Both the position numbers and the translations under genes were made by a program. Below are positions 1 through 9,048 of a stretch of 64,000 nucleotides of DNA, one piece after another. The stretch is from Lachnospiraceae bacterium (GTDB lineage: Bacteria; Bacillota; Clostridia; Lachnospirales; Lachnospiraceae), in contig JAILQX010000046.1 in NCBI GenBank assembly GCA_024698705.1, positions 62,001-126,000 on the forward strand, given 5' to 3'. Position 1 is the first letter of the stretch; the number at the start of each line of letters is the position of its first letter. The notes under the pieces are model-generated. The model did no database searches. It had not been told where the DNA came from and saw nothing but the letters and a program-made list of their open reading frames with translations.

Positions 1-242
1 AATATAATCCCAACGAAGAGGCACCCAAGATCGTGGCAAGCGGTAAGGGATTACTTGCCGAAAAGATCATTGAAAAGGCTAAAGAAGCGGATGTGCCCAT
101 ACATGAGGACGGCAAACTTGCGGCCACCCTGTCCAAACTCGAGATCGGCGATATGATACCGCCGGAGCTGTACAGTGCAGTCGCCGAGATACTTGTATTT
201 GTGGATGCGATGGAAAAGATAAGAAAAAAGGGATTAAAATAG
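1..242 (+). CDS. FlhB C-terminal-domain-like (EscU/YscU family) protein, 5' partial
   Basis: The reading frame is open from the left edge, so the gene starts outside the window. A GTG at 33 lies inside the conserved part and is not taken as the start. The residues before it (YNPNEEAPKI) and after it (VASGKG, then AKEADVPIHED and IPPELYSAVAEIL) match the cytoplasmic C-terminal domain of FlhB-type export switch proteins. Free-standing copies of this domain, as in Bacillus YlqH, occur in Firmicutes next to rnhB and yraN, and yraN follows here after 4 bp. No membrane segment is visible in the part present. Its role outside flagellar export is not known. Family assignment is good; function is open. 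Confidence 0.8.
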   Translation, partial: YNPNEEAPKIVASGKGLLAEKIIEKAKEADVPIHEDGKLAATLSKLEIGDMIPPELYSAVAEILVFVDAMEKIRKKGLK

Positions 243-246
243 CCTG

Positions 247-591
247 ATGAACAAAAGAAACACTGGAAATTACTATGAGGATGCCGCTGCGGAATATCTC
301 AAAGACAAGGGTATAGAGATCGTATGCAGAAATTTTGCATGTAGGATCGGAGAGATCGATATCATAGGCAGGGATAAGGATACACTTGTATTTTTTGAGG
401 TCAAATACCGGAAAAACGATTCTTACGGTGATGCTCTTCAAGCGGTCGATCTTAAGAAACAAAAGAAGATAATCCGCGTTGCGGATTATTTTATTATGAC
501 CCATGATACGGGGCTGTATTACAGATTTGATGTGATAGGGATAACGGGAGACCGAATCGATTGGATAAAAAACGCATTCGGTGCGGGTTGA
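247..591 (+). CDS. yraN: YraN family (UPF0102) endonuclease-like protein
   Basis: A 114-residue protein, the usual length for UPF0102. It has the family signature of a Holliday-junction-resolvase-like fold: N-terminal GNYYEDAAAEYLKDKG, then RIGEIDIIGRD and LVFFEVKYR, which supply the E-x(n)-D-x(n)-ExK nuclease residues (roughly 28-60). The biochemical role of the family is poorly defined and DNA processing is inferred from the fold. It begins 4 bp after the FlhB-like gene, so the two are probably co-transcribed as in many Firmicutes. No terminator is evident before the next gene. Confidence 0.9.
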   Translation: MNKRNTGNYYEDAAAEYLKDKGIEIVCRNFACRIGEIDIIGRDKDTLVFFEVKYRKNDSYGDALQAVDLKKQKKIIRVADYFIMTHDTGLYYRFDVIGITGDRIDWIKNAFGAG

Positions 592-695
592 CCGTATAAT
601 TTAAGAAATACTTAATAATTAAACATACATTTTCTTCAAAATACTATTGTTAAATAATAAATGTATTTGGAGGAGAAGCACATAAGGGGACTCTG

Positions 696-1394
696 ATGAA
701 GAACAATATACTGGTTGTTGATGATGACAGGGAAATAGTTGAAGCTATAGAGATATATCTTTTGCAGGAAGATTTCAATGTATACAAGGCCTATGACGGC
801 GAAGAAGCCATAAGGATGCTCAAGGCCAATGACATACATCTCATACTTCTTGATATCATGATGCCTATCATGGACGGCATACATGTTGCCCTTAAGGTAA
901 GGGAATACAGCAGTGTGCCGATCATATTTCTTTCGGCTAAATCCGAAGATGCGGATAAGATACTGGGACTTAACATAGGGGCGGACGATTATATAACGAA
1001 GCCGTTTAATCCGCTTGAACTCATCGCGAGGATCAAGTCAAATATCAGAAGATATACGAGTCTCGGAAGCATAAGTGTTTCGGAAGACAACAAGTTTTAC
1101 GCCGGCGGACTCGTCATAGATGACGACACCAAGGAAGTGACCGTCGAAGGCAATCCCGTAAAACTCACACCGATCGAATATAACATTCTGCTGTTACTTG
1201 TAAAGAACCAGGGAAGAGTATTTTCGATAGACCAGATATATGAAAATATCTGGGAAGAGGAGGCTATAGGAGTTGATAATACCGTAGCCGTCCATATAAG
1301 ACACATCAGGGAAAAGATCGAGATCAATCCCAAAGAGCCGAGATATCTCAAGGTTGTATGGGGAGTAGGATATAAGATAGAAAAACAAAACTGA
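696..1394 (+). CDS. OmpR/PhoB-family response regulator
   Basis: A 232-residue two-domain regulator. The receiver domain (about 1-120) carries the acidic pocket DDD at 9-11, the phospho-acceptor Asp53 in LILLDIMMP, the switch Ser/Thr region FLSAKSED and Lys in ITKPFNP. The C-terminal winged helix (about 135-230) has KLTPIEYNILLLL and the VDNTVAVHIRHIREKIE recognition region typical of Trans_reg_C. It lies 14 bp upstream of a histidine kinase, its likely partner. The target is unknown; the MBOAT/SGNH genes just downstream are a possible output but are separated by a terminator. Start ATG has AAGGGG upstream. Confidence 0.95.
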   Translation: MKNNILVVDDDREIVEAIEIYLLQEDFNVYKAYDGEEAIRMLKANDIHLILLDIMMPIMDGIHVALKVREYSSVPIIFLSAKSEDADKILGLNIGADDYITKPFNPLELIARIKSNIRRYTSLGSISVSEDNKFYAGGLVIDDDTKEVTVEGNPVKLTPIEYNILLLLVKNQGRVFSIDQIYENIWEEEAIGVDNTVAVHIRHIREKIEINPKEPRYLKVVWGVGYKIEKQN

Positions 1395-1408
1395 GCAAAG
1401 AGGGACAT

Positions 1409-3784
1409 ATGAAAAAGGGAATTAGCGGTTTTAACAGGACAATGCTGATATTACTCAGTACGATACTCATTTCGATATCCGTATTGCTTGTGGTATTATT
1501 TGTGGAAGATTCTACGATGATAGTGGAATACGGCGGTATAAACAAAACGTATTTTATACCTTTTTATGAACGTGACAATACCGAATACGAAGATTCTGAG
1601 ATATTTGATTACATATACAGGAGCAGTGTGGAAGATATCATCAGAATGTGCGTTATCAAAAATCAGATGGAGACAGACGGTTCCTATGACCCTAAGAAGG
1701 AGATCGATATATCCGCTTTCGCCAACAGGAATTCGGTGGTATACGATAAGGAACTCACGGCGACCTATTACCTCGACGATCTTATCAACTGGGGCAACAA
1801 GAGCTTTGACATGCAGGAAGTTAATTCGGAGACCATGCCATTCGATGTCGACACGGATACGGTTTCTATACTTGTATCAAGATACAAATCCGTTGAAGGT
1901 AAGGATCTTATTTCCTACGCCGAAAATATGGATGAATACAACATACTTGTCGGCAATCTCAAAGCCACAGCAGAGTCACTTTTCAACAATTATGTCGAGT
2001 ACATGGGTTTCAAGGAGAATTACGGTGTCGGCAAGACCAATATGCTCTACTGCTTCCAGATGTATAACAACGGGAAGCTAGTAAGATATACCAATCTTGA
2101 GAATATCGACAGCAAGATGACTACCGATGATATAAGTGCGATGTTCCTTGACAAAGGCAAATATGTATATTTCAATCCGGACAAGATGACCATCGCTACA
2201 AATACAAAGATATCCGCGCTTGATATGAAAGGTATGACCGGCAAATACAGCTATTCATTCCTGGACAATTCAAGGATATGGATAGGTTTTGACAGCTCAT
2301 ACAGCGCTCAGGACGGATTTGCGCTGAGCCGCGATTACTATGAAGGCAGAAGCGGCAATTCCAACGGAGTTGCTATGATAGTCTGTATCTGGATATCATT
2401 CTTCGCATATTTGAGCCTGCTGATGTACCTCATCATGAAGGAAGGAAGGTTCTATATTAAAAAGAATGCCGAAGCGCCTGAGATAACCGAGAAGGTAAAG
2501 CTCAAAAAGGCTGACCATATGCCGATAGAATTTACCTGCGTTGTTGCATTCGGTATATTTGTTATGGATGCCCTCATAGCATATGTGGCCTACAGATATG
2601 TTTTTAGAAATCTTTACGGAGGAGCACTCGTTTATGCGGCTGCCATGGGTGCGGCTGCGATCATAAATCTGACATTCATACCCGTACTCATGGGATTAGT
2701 AAGAAGGATAAAAGCCGGAAATCTCGGAGAAAACAGTTGTATCGTGTGGCTTGTGGGAATGATCAGAAAAACAACGGTAGATGCTTACGACCATGGTCAT
2801 GCCGTTATCAGAACATGGATACCGTATATCATCTTCCTTCTTGCAAACCTTATACTTCTGTTGCTCGGCAAATACGGTTTTATCGTAGCGCTTATAATAG
2901 ATCTGATAATCGGATCGCATCTGTATAAGAACAACAAAGAGAGACAGGAGATTATCGGAAGCATCAATACCATAAGCGGAGGAGACATCAAGCATCAGAT
3001 CAATGTTGATAAGATGCACGGAGACAACCTTGAACTGGGGAATGCGGTCAACAATATAGGCAACGGTATCAGAAAGGCAGTGGAAACATCCATGAAGGAT
3101 GAGAAGATGAAGGCAGATCTGATAACCAATGTTTCACATGATATCAAGACACCGCTCACATCGATCATCAATTATGTGGATCTTCTTAAGAGAGAGAACA
3201 TACATGATGAGAAGATAAGCGGATACATAGATATATTGGATCAGAAGAGCCAGAGACTGAAACAGCTTACGGATGATCTTGTGGAAGCGTCAAAGATAAG
3301 TTCCGGAAACATAGTTCTTAATTTTGAAAAGATAAACTTAAAGGAACTGGTCAACCAGTCAATAGGCGAATATGAGGATAAATTTGCGGAGCACGGATTG
3401 AAGTGCAGGCTCGCGGTACCGGACGGACCGGTATTCATAAGCGTAGATGCAAGGAGCATGTTCCGTATAATCGAAAACCTCTACAATAATATCTACAAAT
3501 ATGCACTTCAGGGAACAAGGGTTTATATCGATATAGAACTGTTCGGTGTCGAAGGTGCCGAAAAGGTACAATTGGCGGTTAAGAATATTTCGGAAAACCA
3601 GCTCAACATGTCTGCGGAAGAGCTTATTGAAAGATTCAAGCAGGGAGACGAATCGAGACAGGCGGAAGGATCCGGACTCGGCCTCTCCATCGCAAAGAGC
3701 CTTACGGAAGCCATGAACGGGCAATTTGATCTCTTCCTTGACGGTGATCTGTTCAAGGTAATACTGACATTCAATACTGTTTGA
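1409..3784 (+). CDS. Multi-pass membrane sensor histidine kinase
   Basis: A 791-residue kinase. One N-terminal membrane helix (about 9-29) is followed by an external region of about 290 residues without a recognised domain, then a block of several hydrophobic helices (about 325-505). The cytoplasmic part has a HisKA domain with the phospho-acceptor His near 576 in NVSHDIKTPLTS. The HATPase domain has an N box (NLYNNIYKYA, about 690) and a G box (GSGLGLSIAKS, about 754). The layout resembles large Lachnospiraceae kinases with long sensing modules. It is 14 bp after its response regulator. Ligand unknown. It ends at 3784, just before a strong hairpin terminator. Confidence 0.93.
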   Translation: MKKGISGFNRTMLILLSTILISISVLLVVLFVEDSTMIVEYGGINKTYFIPFYERDNTEYEDSEIFDYIYRSSVEDIIRMCVIKNQMETDGSYDPKKEIDISAFANRNSVVYDKELTATYYLDDLINWGNKSFDMQEVNSETMPFDVDTDTVSILVSRYKSVEGKDLISYAENMDEYNILVGNLKATAESLFNNYVEYMGFKENYGVGKTNMLYCFQMYNNGKLVRYTNLENIDSKMTTDDISAMFLDKGKYVYFNPDKMTIATNTKISALDMKGMTGKYSYSFLDNSRIWIGFDSSYSAQDGFALSRDYYEGRSGNSNGVAMIVCIWISFFAYLSLLMYLIMKEGRFYIKKNAEAPEITEKVKLKKADHMPIEFTCVVAFGIFVMDALIAYVAYRYVFRNLYGGALVYAAAMGAAAIINLTFIPVLMGLVRRIKAGNLGENSCIVWLVGMIRKTTVDAYDHGHAVIRTWIPYIIFLLANLILLLLGKYGFIVALIIDLIIGSHLYKNNKERQEIIGSINTISGGDIKHQINVDKMHGDNLELGNAVNNIGNGIRKAVETSMKDEKMKADLITNVSHDIKTPLTSIINYVDLLKRENIHDEKISGYIDILDQKSQRLKQLTDDLVEASKISSGNIVLNFEKINLKELVNQSIGEYEDKFAEHGLKCRLAVPDGPVFISVDARSMFRIIENLYNNIYKYALQGTRVYIDIELFGVEGAEKVQLAVKNISENQLNMSAEELIERFKQGDESRQAEGSGLGLSIAKSLTEAMNGQFDLFLDGDLFKVILTFNTV

Positions 3785-3804
3785 TCTCTATACATTTCAT
3801 GGGA

Positions 3805-3836
3805 GACAGCATCGCTTATGCGGTGCTGTTTTCCTT
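3805..3836 (+). terminator. Rho-independent terminator after the two-component operon
   Basis: An 11-bp stem (3805-3815 with 3820-3830, two G-U pairs) with a TTAT loop, followed by a T-rich run. It ends the regulator/kinase operon and argues against the TTG at 3781 as the start of the MBOAT gene. Confidence 0.85.
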
Positions 3837-3863
3837 GTATAAAAGTACCTTTTGTTATATATT
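3835..3863 (+). promoter_or_regulatory. Putative sigma-A promoter of the MBOAT/SGNH genes
   Basis: TTGTAT at 3835-3840 and TATATT at 3858-3863 with 17 bp between. It lies between the terminator and the ATG at 3892. Pattern match by eye only. Confidence 0.5.
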
Positions 3864-3891
3864 AATAAGAGACTTTTTTGAGAGAACAGAT

Positions 3892-5382
3892 ATGCTTTTT
3901 AATTCATATATTTTTATATTTATATTCATACCCGTTGTACTGGGCGGATGGTATACGCTCAATCATTTCGGAAAGCATAAACTTTCAATGGCATTCCTTC
4001 TCGGTATGTCATTATGGTTTTATGGCTTTTTTAATCCTTCATATCTGCTCATAATACTTTCATCGATAGGCATTAATTATCTTATAAGTTTTTTTCTTGA
4101 CAGAACAAAGAACAAAGGCAGGTTTACGGTATATCTTTGCGGGCTTTTGTTTAACATCTGCCTTTTGCTTTATTTTAAGTATTATGACTTCTTTGTTGAG
4201 AATATAAATATCGTTTTTAAGTCGGATTTTGATCTGAAGCATATCCTGCTGCCTCTGGGTATAAGTTTCTTTACGTTTCAGCAGATATCATTTATAACAG
4301 ACCGGTACAGAAATGAGACAAAGCATTGCGGTATCCTTGAATATGCGGTATTCGTATCATTTTTTCCGCAGCTCGTAGCCGGCCCGATCGTTACATATGA
4401 TGAGATGATCCCGCAATTTAAGGATCAAAATAAAAGGAAGTTCAACCCGGAGTCTTTTGCGAAGGGTATATGTCTGTTTTCGGTTGGCCTGGCCAAAAAG
4501 GTCCTCATAGCTGATGTGCTTGGACTGATCGTAAACAAGGGACACAGCGATCATCTTCTGATGGATTCTTTTTCAACCTTTGTGGTGATGCTTTTTTATG
4601 CCCTTGAACTATACTTTGACTTCAGCGGCTACAGCGATATGGCCATAGGACTCGGAAGGATGTTCAACATCGAGCTGCCGCAGAATTTCAATTCACCGTA
4701 TAAGGCGACGGGAATGAAGAGTTTCTGGAACCGCTGGCATATCACTCTTTCGAGATTTCTGTTCAAATATATATATATTCCGCTCGGAGGGAACAGAAAG
4801 GGGAAGATAAGGACATTTATCAATATATTCATCGTATTTCTGATCAGCGGCTTCTGGCACGGTGCAAACATGACATTTGTCATCTGGGGTATAATGCAGG
4901 GACTCGGAGTTATGTTTGACAGACTGAAGTTTGTCGGCGTAGATGATGATGAGAAGAGAAAGCCGAAGATAAAAGTGGCACCTGTCATAGGCAGATTCTT
5001 TACTTTTAATTATTATGCGGTCTCACTCGTGTTTTTCAGAAGCGATAACCTGAAAGTCGCAGCGAGGATGTTTAAGAATCTCATGAGATTTGATTATTCG
5101 GGATATTTTACAAAGCTTCTGCCTTCGATAGAGATACCCGAGATATATCTGATAAAGCAGGGCATAAATCTGCTGATGCCAAATGCATTGAATGTGTTTT
5201 ATGCGGTATTTCTTGTATTGTTTTTTGCGATGTGCATATTTATTCTTACAAGAAAGAATTCGCTTGAGATCATAGACGGCGGACATGAAACCAAGACGCT
5301 TTATATTTGGGCGTTTATACTTTTTGTATGGTCTGTCATATCATTTTCGGGAGTAAGTACTTTTATATACTTTAATTTTTGA
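3892..5382 (+). CDS. MBOAT family O-acyltransferase (AlgI/DltB-like)
   Basis: About 496 residues, polytopic, consistent with MBOAT proteins such as AlgI, DltB and PatA. Key motifs are NRWHITLSRFLFKYIYIPLGGN (starting near 279) and SGFWHGAN, with the probable catalytic His near 323. The ATG at 3892 is chosen because the in-frame TTG at 3781 would place a terminator and a promoter inside the gene. It overlaps the SGNH-like gene (TGATG). Known MBOAT/SGNH pairs move acyl groups, usually acetyl, across the membrane onto cell-wall or exopolysaccharide; the actual acceptor here cannot be told. No dltA, dltC or alginate genes are nearby, which favours glycan O-acetylation over D-alanylation. Confidence 0.92.
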   Translation: MLFNSYIFIFIFIPVVLGGWYTLNHFGKHKLSMAFLLGMSLWFYGFFNPSYLLIILSSIGINYLISFFLDRTKNKGRFTVYLCGLLFNICLLLYFKYYDFFVENINIVFKSDFDLKHILLPLGISFFTFQQISFITDRYRNETKHCGILEYAVFVSFFPQLVAGPIVTYDEMIPQFKDQNKRKFNPESFAKGICLFSVGLAKKVLIADVLGLIVNKGHSDHLLMDSFSTFVVMLFYALELYFDFSGYSDMAIGLGRMFNIELPQNFNSPYKATGMKSFWNRWHITLSRFLFKYIYIPLGGNRKGKIRTFINIFIVFLISGFWHGANMTFVIWGIMQGLGVMFDRLKFVGVDDDEKRKPKIKVAPVIGRFFTFNYYAVSLVFFRSDNLKVAARMFKNLMRFDYSGYFTKLLPSIEIPEIYLIKQGINLLMPNALNVFYAVFLVLFFAMCIFILTRKNSLEIIDGGHETKTLYIWAFILFVWSVISFSGVSTFIYFNF

Positions 5383-6467
5383 TGGATATGGACTTTAAAA
5401 AGATAATCCGAAACTTCATATTGGGTGCAGTGATTTTTTTTACGCTGTGTGCGGCACTGGTTATTGTTATCGATCCTTTTTTCCATTATCATAAACCTGT
5501 AGGCGGCTTAAAAGCTGTGCTTACAGAGAAGGAATACCAGTGCATAGGCAGCATAAAAAACTTTGATTACGATACCGTCATCGCGGGTTCGAGCGTGTGC
5601 GAAAATTACAATAACGCATGGTTCGATGAGAAGTATGAGGTCACGAGCATCAAGGCTATCCGTTCATACGGGTCGATAGCGGATCTGAGTTATTTTTTGA
5701 ATCTGTCATATGAGGATCACTATCTTAGATATGTATTCTTTAACGTGGATCCGATAGCATTGGCAAATGAGGCAAAGGTATCCTTTGAGGATACTGGCTG
5801 CCCTATGTATCTGTATGATGATGATCCTCTGAATGATGTACAATACCTTCTCAATAAGGATGTGCTTCTGGAAAAGATACCCTTCATGATACTCAAATCC
5901 TATGTGGATGAATATGATGAGGGCGAATCATATAACTGGGCCCAGTGGAAGACATTCGGTACGGATGTGGCTTTGTCGCAGTATGTAAGACTCAACGGTG
6001 CAAAAGAGATGCATCCCGAGAATTTTTACGAAACGGATTGCGAGAAGAATATCGCGTTTCTGTCTGATCTGGTCGAGGCTCATTCTGAGACCGAATTCGT
6101 GTTTTTCTTTTCACCATATTCATTTTTATGGTGGGATAACCTTACCATGTACGGTGAAACAGAGAGTTATCTGTACGATATGAGGATGTTCATGAATAAG
6201 ATGCTTGAATATGACAATGTTAGGATCTGTTATTTCATGAATGATGAGAGCATAGTGAGCAATCTTGACAATTACATGGATGTGCTTCATTTCACACCCG
6301 AGATAAACAGGTTCATATGCGATAATCTTGATAATGAAGAATATCGCGTTACCAAAGAGAATGTCGATGAGATATTTGAAAAGACCAGACGTTATGCCTA
6401 TGAGCAGACCCCTATATTGATCGAAAGATATAAGGACAGGATAAACACCGAGGGTTCGCTTGACTAA
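5382..6467 (+). CDS. SGNH-hydrolase-like partner of the MBOAT acyltransferase
   Basis: About 361 residues: one N-terminal membrane helix (about 10-30, then IDPFFHYHKP) and a large external domain. It has a GSS motif (IAGSSVCEN, Ser70/Ser71) at the place of the SGNH/GDSL nucleophile and a D-x-x-H motif (DVLHF, Asp300 and His303) for the other catalytic residues. This matches the AlgJ/AlgX/DltD-type transferases that work with MBOAT proteins. The gene overlaps the MBOAT stop codon at TGATG, which shows translational coupling. I infer that it transfers the acyl group to the extracellular acceptor. The overall sequence is divergent, so the family call rests on motifs and context. Confidence 0.78.
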   Translation: MDMDFKKIIRNFILGAVIFFTLCAALVIVIDPFFHYHKPVGGLKAVLTEKEYQCIGSIKNFDYDTVIAGSSVCENYNNAWFDEKYEVTSIKAIRSYGSIADLSYFLNLSYEDHYLRYVFFNVDPIALANEAKVSFEDTGCPMYLYDDDPLNDVQYLLNKDVLLEKIPFMILKSYVDEYDEGESYNWAQWKTFGTDVALSQYVRLNGAKEMHPENFYETDCEKNIAFLSDLVEAHSETEFVFFFSPYSFLWWDNLTMYGETESYLYDMRMFMNKMLEYDNVRICYFMNDESIVSNLDNYMDVLHFTPEINRFICDNLDNEEYRVTKENVDEIFEKTRRYAYEQTPILIERYKDRINTEGSLD

Positions 6468-6514
6468 AAAAAGATAAATGGTTAAAGTATGTTAGGATCA
6501 AATGGAGGTCAGAT

Positions 6515-7723
6515 ATGTCCGATTACAGAGCTTTGAACAATGCCATCCCGGTAGCACCGCTCGCGCTTGTTGTCATGAAGAGTGCAGAGTCGTTGGGGAA
6601 GGATGTTGACAGTATTATCTCGAAAAAAAGAAAGAATTCCAGGGAACAGTTTGTCAATACACCGTCGATAATAGATTATTACAAGAAGTCATATATTGTT
6701 GATGTCAGATGCGACAGATTCGGCTCCGGCGAAGGCAAGGCGGTATTCAATGAGTCCATCAGGGGCAAGGATATCTATATCCTCATCGATGTATGCAATA
6801 ATTCCATCACATACAAAATGAACGGTTTTACCAATTACATGTCTCCCGATGATCATTATCAGGATCTCAAGCGTGTCATAGGGGCATGTGCAGGCAAGGC
6901 AAGGCGCATCAATGTGATCATGCCATTTTTGTATGAAGGAAGACAGCACAAGAGATCAAGCAGGGAATCACTGGATTGTGCGATAATGCTTGATGAACTT
7001 TACAATATGGGTATCGATAATTTTATCACCTTTGATGCCCATGATCCGAGAGTTGCCAATTCAATACCGATCAGCGGTTTTGACAATTATACGCCGCCTT
7101 ATCAGTTCATAAAGGCATTACTAAGCTGTGAGGAAGATCTGATAATCGACAAGGAGCATCTGATGGTCATAAGTCCCGATGAAGGGGCTTTGAACAGAAG
7201 TGTTTATTTTGCCAATGTCCTCGGCGTTAATACCGGTATGTTTTACAAAAGAAGGGATTACACCAAGGTCATAAACGGCAAGAACCCGATTGTTGCACAT
7301 GAATTCTTGGGTGACGGGGTCGACGGCAAGGATGTTATCATTATGGATGATATGATCAGTTCCGGCGAGAGTATGATAGATACGGCAAGACAGCTTAAGG
7401 GGATGAATGCAAAGAGAGTATTTATCTGTTGTACATTCGGTCTGTTCACAAGCGGCCTTAAGATGTTCGATGAAGCATATGAGAAATGCTATTTTGAGAG
7501 GGTCGTAACGACAAACTTAAATTATCTTCCGCCTGAGATCAAAGAAAGACCGTATTATGTTGAAGCCGACATGAGCAGATTCGTGGCTGATGTAGTGGAT
7601 TTCATGAATCATGATGTGAGCATGAGTTACGTACATACGCCGGAAGATAAGATACATGATATCATCAACAAATATAATATGAGACAGAACTTTGACTTTG
7701 ACGGAGAGAAACATAACGGTTAA
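6515..7723 (+). CDS. prs: Ribose-phosphate pyrophosphokinase (PRPP synthetase)
   Basis: 402 residues, longer than the usual 310-320 for Prs, with extensions at both ends. The core motifs are present: FLYEGRQHKRSSRESLD near 140-155, FDAHDPRVANSIPI (the DxHxxQ-like metal/ribose loop), YKRRDYTKV (catalytic flexible loop) and the PRPP-binding signature VIIMDDMISSGESM near 274-287. The product makes 5-phosphoribosyl pyrophosphate from ribose 5-phosphate and ATP. The extended form with a divergent N-terminus is unlike Bacillus Prs and could be a paralogue. It has a clear GGAGGT site and overlaps the next gene by one base (TAATG). Confidence 0.88.
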   Translation: MSDYRALNNAIPVAPLALVVMKSAESLGKDVDSIISKKRKNSREQFVNTPSIIDYYKKSYIVDVRCDRFGSGEGKAVFNESIRGKDIYILIDVCNNSITYKMNGFTNYMSPDDHYQDLKRVIGACAGKARRINVIMPFLYEGRQHKRSSRESLDCAIMLDELYNMGIDNFITFDAHDPRVANSIPISGFDNYTPPYQFIKALLSCEEDLIIDKEHLMVISPDEGALNRSVYFANVLGVNTGMFYKRRDYTKVINGKNPIVAHEFLGDGVDGKDVIIMDDMISSGESMIDTARQLKGMNAKRVFICCTFGLFTSGLKMFDEAYEKCYFERVVTTNLNYLPPEIKERPYYVEADMSRFVADVVDFMNHDVSMSYVHTPEDKIHDIINKYNMRQNFDFDGEKHNG

Positions 7724-9042
7724 TGAAATCTAATAAGCATATTGTTTCCGAGGTTAAAAGCGGGAGCATAGCAGAAGAACTTAATATTGAGAAAGGTGAT
7801 GAGATAGTATCCGTTAACGGCGAGATCATAGAGGATATATTTGATTATCAGTTCTTATGCGAAAATGAAGAGATCGAGGTACTTGTCAGAAAATGCGACG
7901 GCCGGGAATTTCTTTTTGATATAGAAAAAGATGATGATGAAGAGCTTGGGATTATATTTGAAAATGCCTTCATGGATGATTATCACAGCTGCTGCAACAA
8001 ATGCATTTTCTGCTTTATAGACCAGCTTCCGAAAGGGATGCGTCCCAGTCTGTATTTTAAGGATGATGACGCCAGGCTTTCATTTCTTCAGGGCAATTAC
8101 ATAACATTGACCAATATGCGGGATAAGGATGTCGAGAGGATCATAAAATACAACTTAAGTCCGGTAAACATCTCATTTCATACGACCGATCCCGAACTAA
8201 GATGTAAGATGTTAAAGAACAGGTTCGCGGGAGAAGCGCTCAAAAAAGCCGAAAGACTGCGCGATGCCGGACTTATAATGAACGGACAGATAGTTCTTTG
8301 CAAGGATGTTAATGACAGGGCACAGCTTGAGAGGACACTCACCGATCTGTATACTTATCTGCCTTATCTACAGAGCCTTTCAGTGGTCCCTGTCGGACTT
8401 ACAAAATACAGGGAAGGTCTGTATCCCATGAAACCGTGGGATAAAGAGGACGCCGTATATCTGGTCGATCAGATCGAAAGATGGCAGAGAAAGGCATATG
8501 AGGAATTCGGTCTTCACTGGGTGCATGCTTCCGATGAATGGTACATGATGGCAGGGCGTGATATGCCCGAGGGTGAGCGTTATGACGGATATCTGCAGAT
8601 CGCCAACGGTGTAGGCATGACAAGGTCGATGCTCGATGAATTTGAAGAAGAAATCAGACTTAATGAGGACAGTAAGATTGAAGAGGAAAAACTGACAGTC
8701 ATCAGCGGAACTCTTTCATTTCCTTATATTAAAATGATGTGCGATAAGATCATGCAGATATGGCCGCAGAAAGAGATAAAAGCAGTACCGATAGTCAATG
8801 AGTTTTTCGGTGAGACCATAACAGTGACCGGACTTTTGACAGGCCGGGATATCGTGAAACAATGCAAAGATATCGATCTTGGGAACAGGCTTCTTATTGC
8901 CGACAGTGTACTCAAGGCTGATGAGGAGATATTTCTCGATGATATGACGCTTAAGGAGTTCACCGATATTTTACAAGTTAAGGTTAGTGTTGTACAATCA
9001 AATGGATTTGATTTTGTAGATTGTATATTATTTGAAAGTTAG
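7723..9042 (+). CDS. DUF512 radical-SAM-like protein with N-terminal PDZ domain
   Basis: 439 residues. Residues 1-65 form a PDZ-like domain (SGSIAEELNIEKGDEIVSVNG). A cluster Cys90-x3-Cys94-x2-Cys97 followed by FIDQLPKGMR is the family's putative iron-sulphur site, with a radical SAM-like barrel and C-terminal DUF512. The family is usually found directly upstream of der in clostridia, as here with a 6-bp gap, which hints at a link to ribosome assembly, but no function has been established. The start overlaps the stop of the PRPP synthetase gene. Confidence 0.9.
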   Translation: MKSNKHIVSEVKSGSIAEELNIEKGDEIVSVNGEIIEDIFDYQFLCENEEIEVLVRKCDGREFLFDIEKDDDEELGIIFENAFMDDYHSCCNKCIFCFIDQLPKGMRPSLYFKDDDARLSFLQGNYITLTNMRDKDVERIIKYNLSPVNISFHTTDPELRCKMLKNRFAGEALKKAERLRDAGLIMNGQIVLCKDVNDRAQLERTLTDLYTYLPYLQSLSVVPVGLTKYREGLYPMKPWDKEDAVYLVDQIERWQRKAYEEFGLHWVHASDEWYMMAGRDMPEGERYDGYLQIANGVGMTRSMLDEFEEEIRLNEDSKIEEEKLTVISGTLSFPYIKMMCDKIMQIWPQKEIKAVPIVNEFFGETITVTGLLTGRDIVKQCKDIDLGNRLLIADSVLKADEEIFLDDMTLKEFTDILQVKVSVVQSNGFDFVDCILFES

Positions 9043-9048
9043 GTATTT

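Noticed and set aside
3781-3891. N-terminal extension of the MBOAT gene from a TTG at 3781.
   Set aside because: The stretch contains a strong hairpin terminator and a promoter, and the membrane protein begins cleanly at the ATG at 3892.
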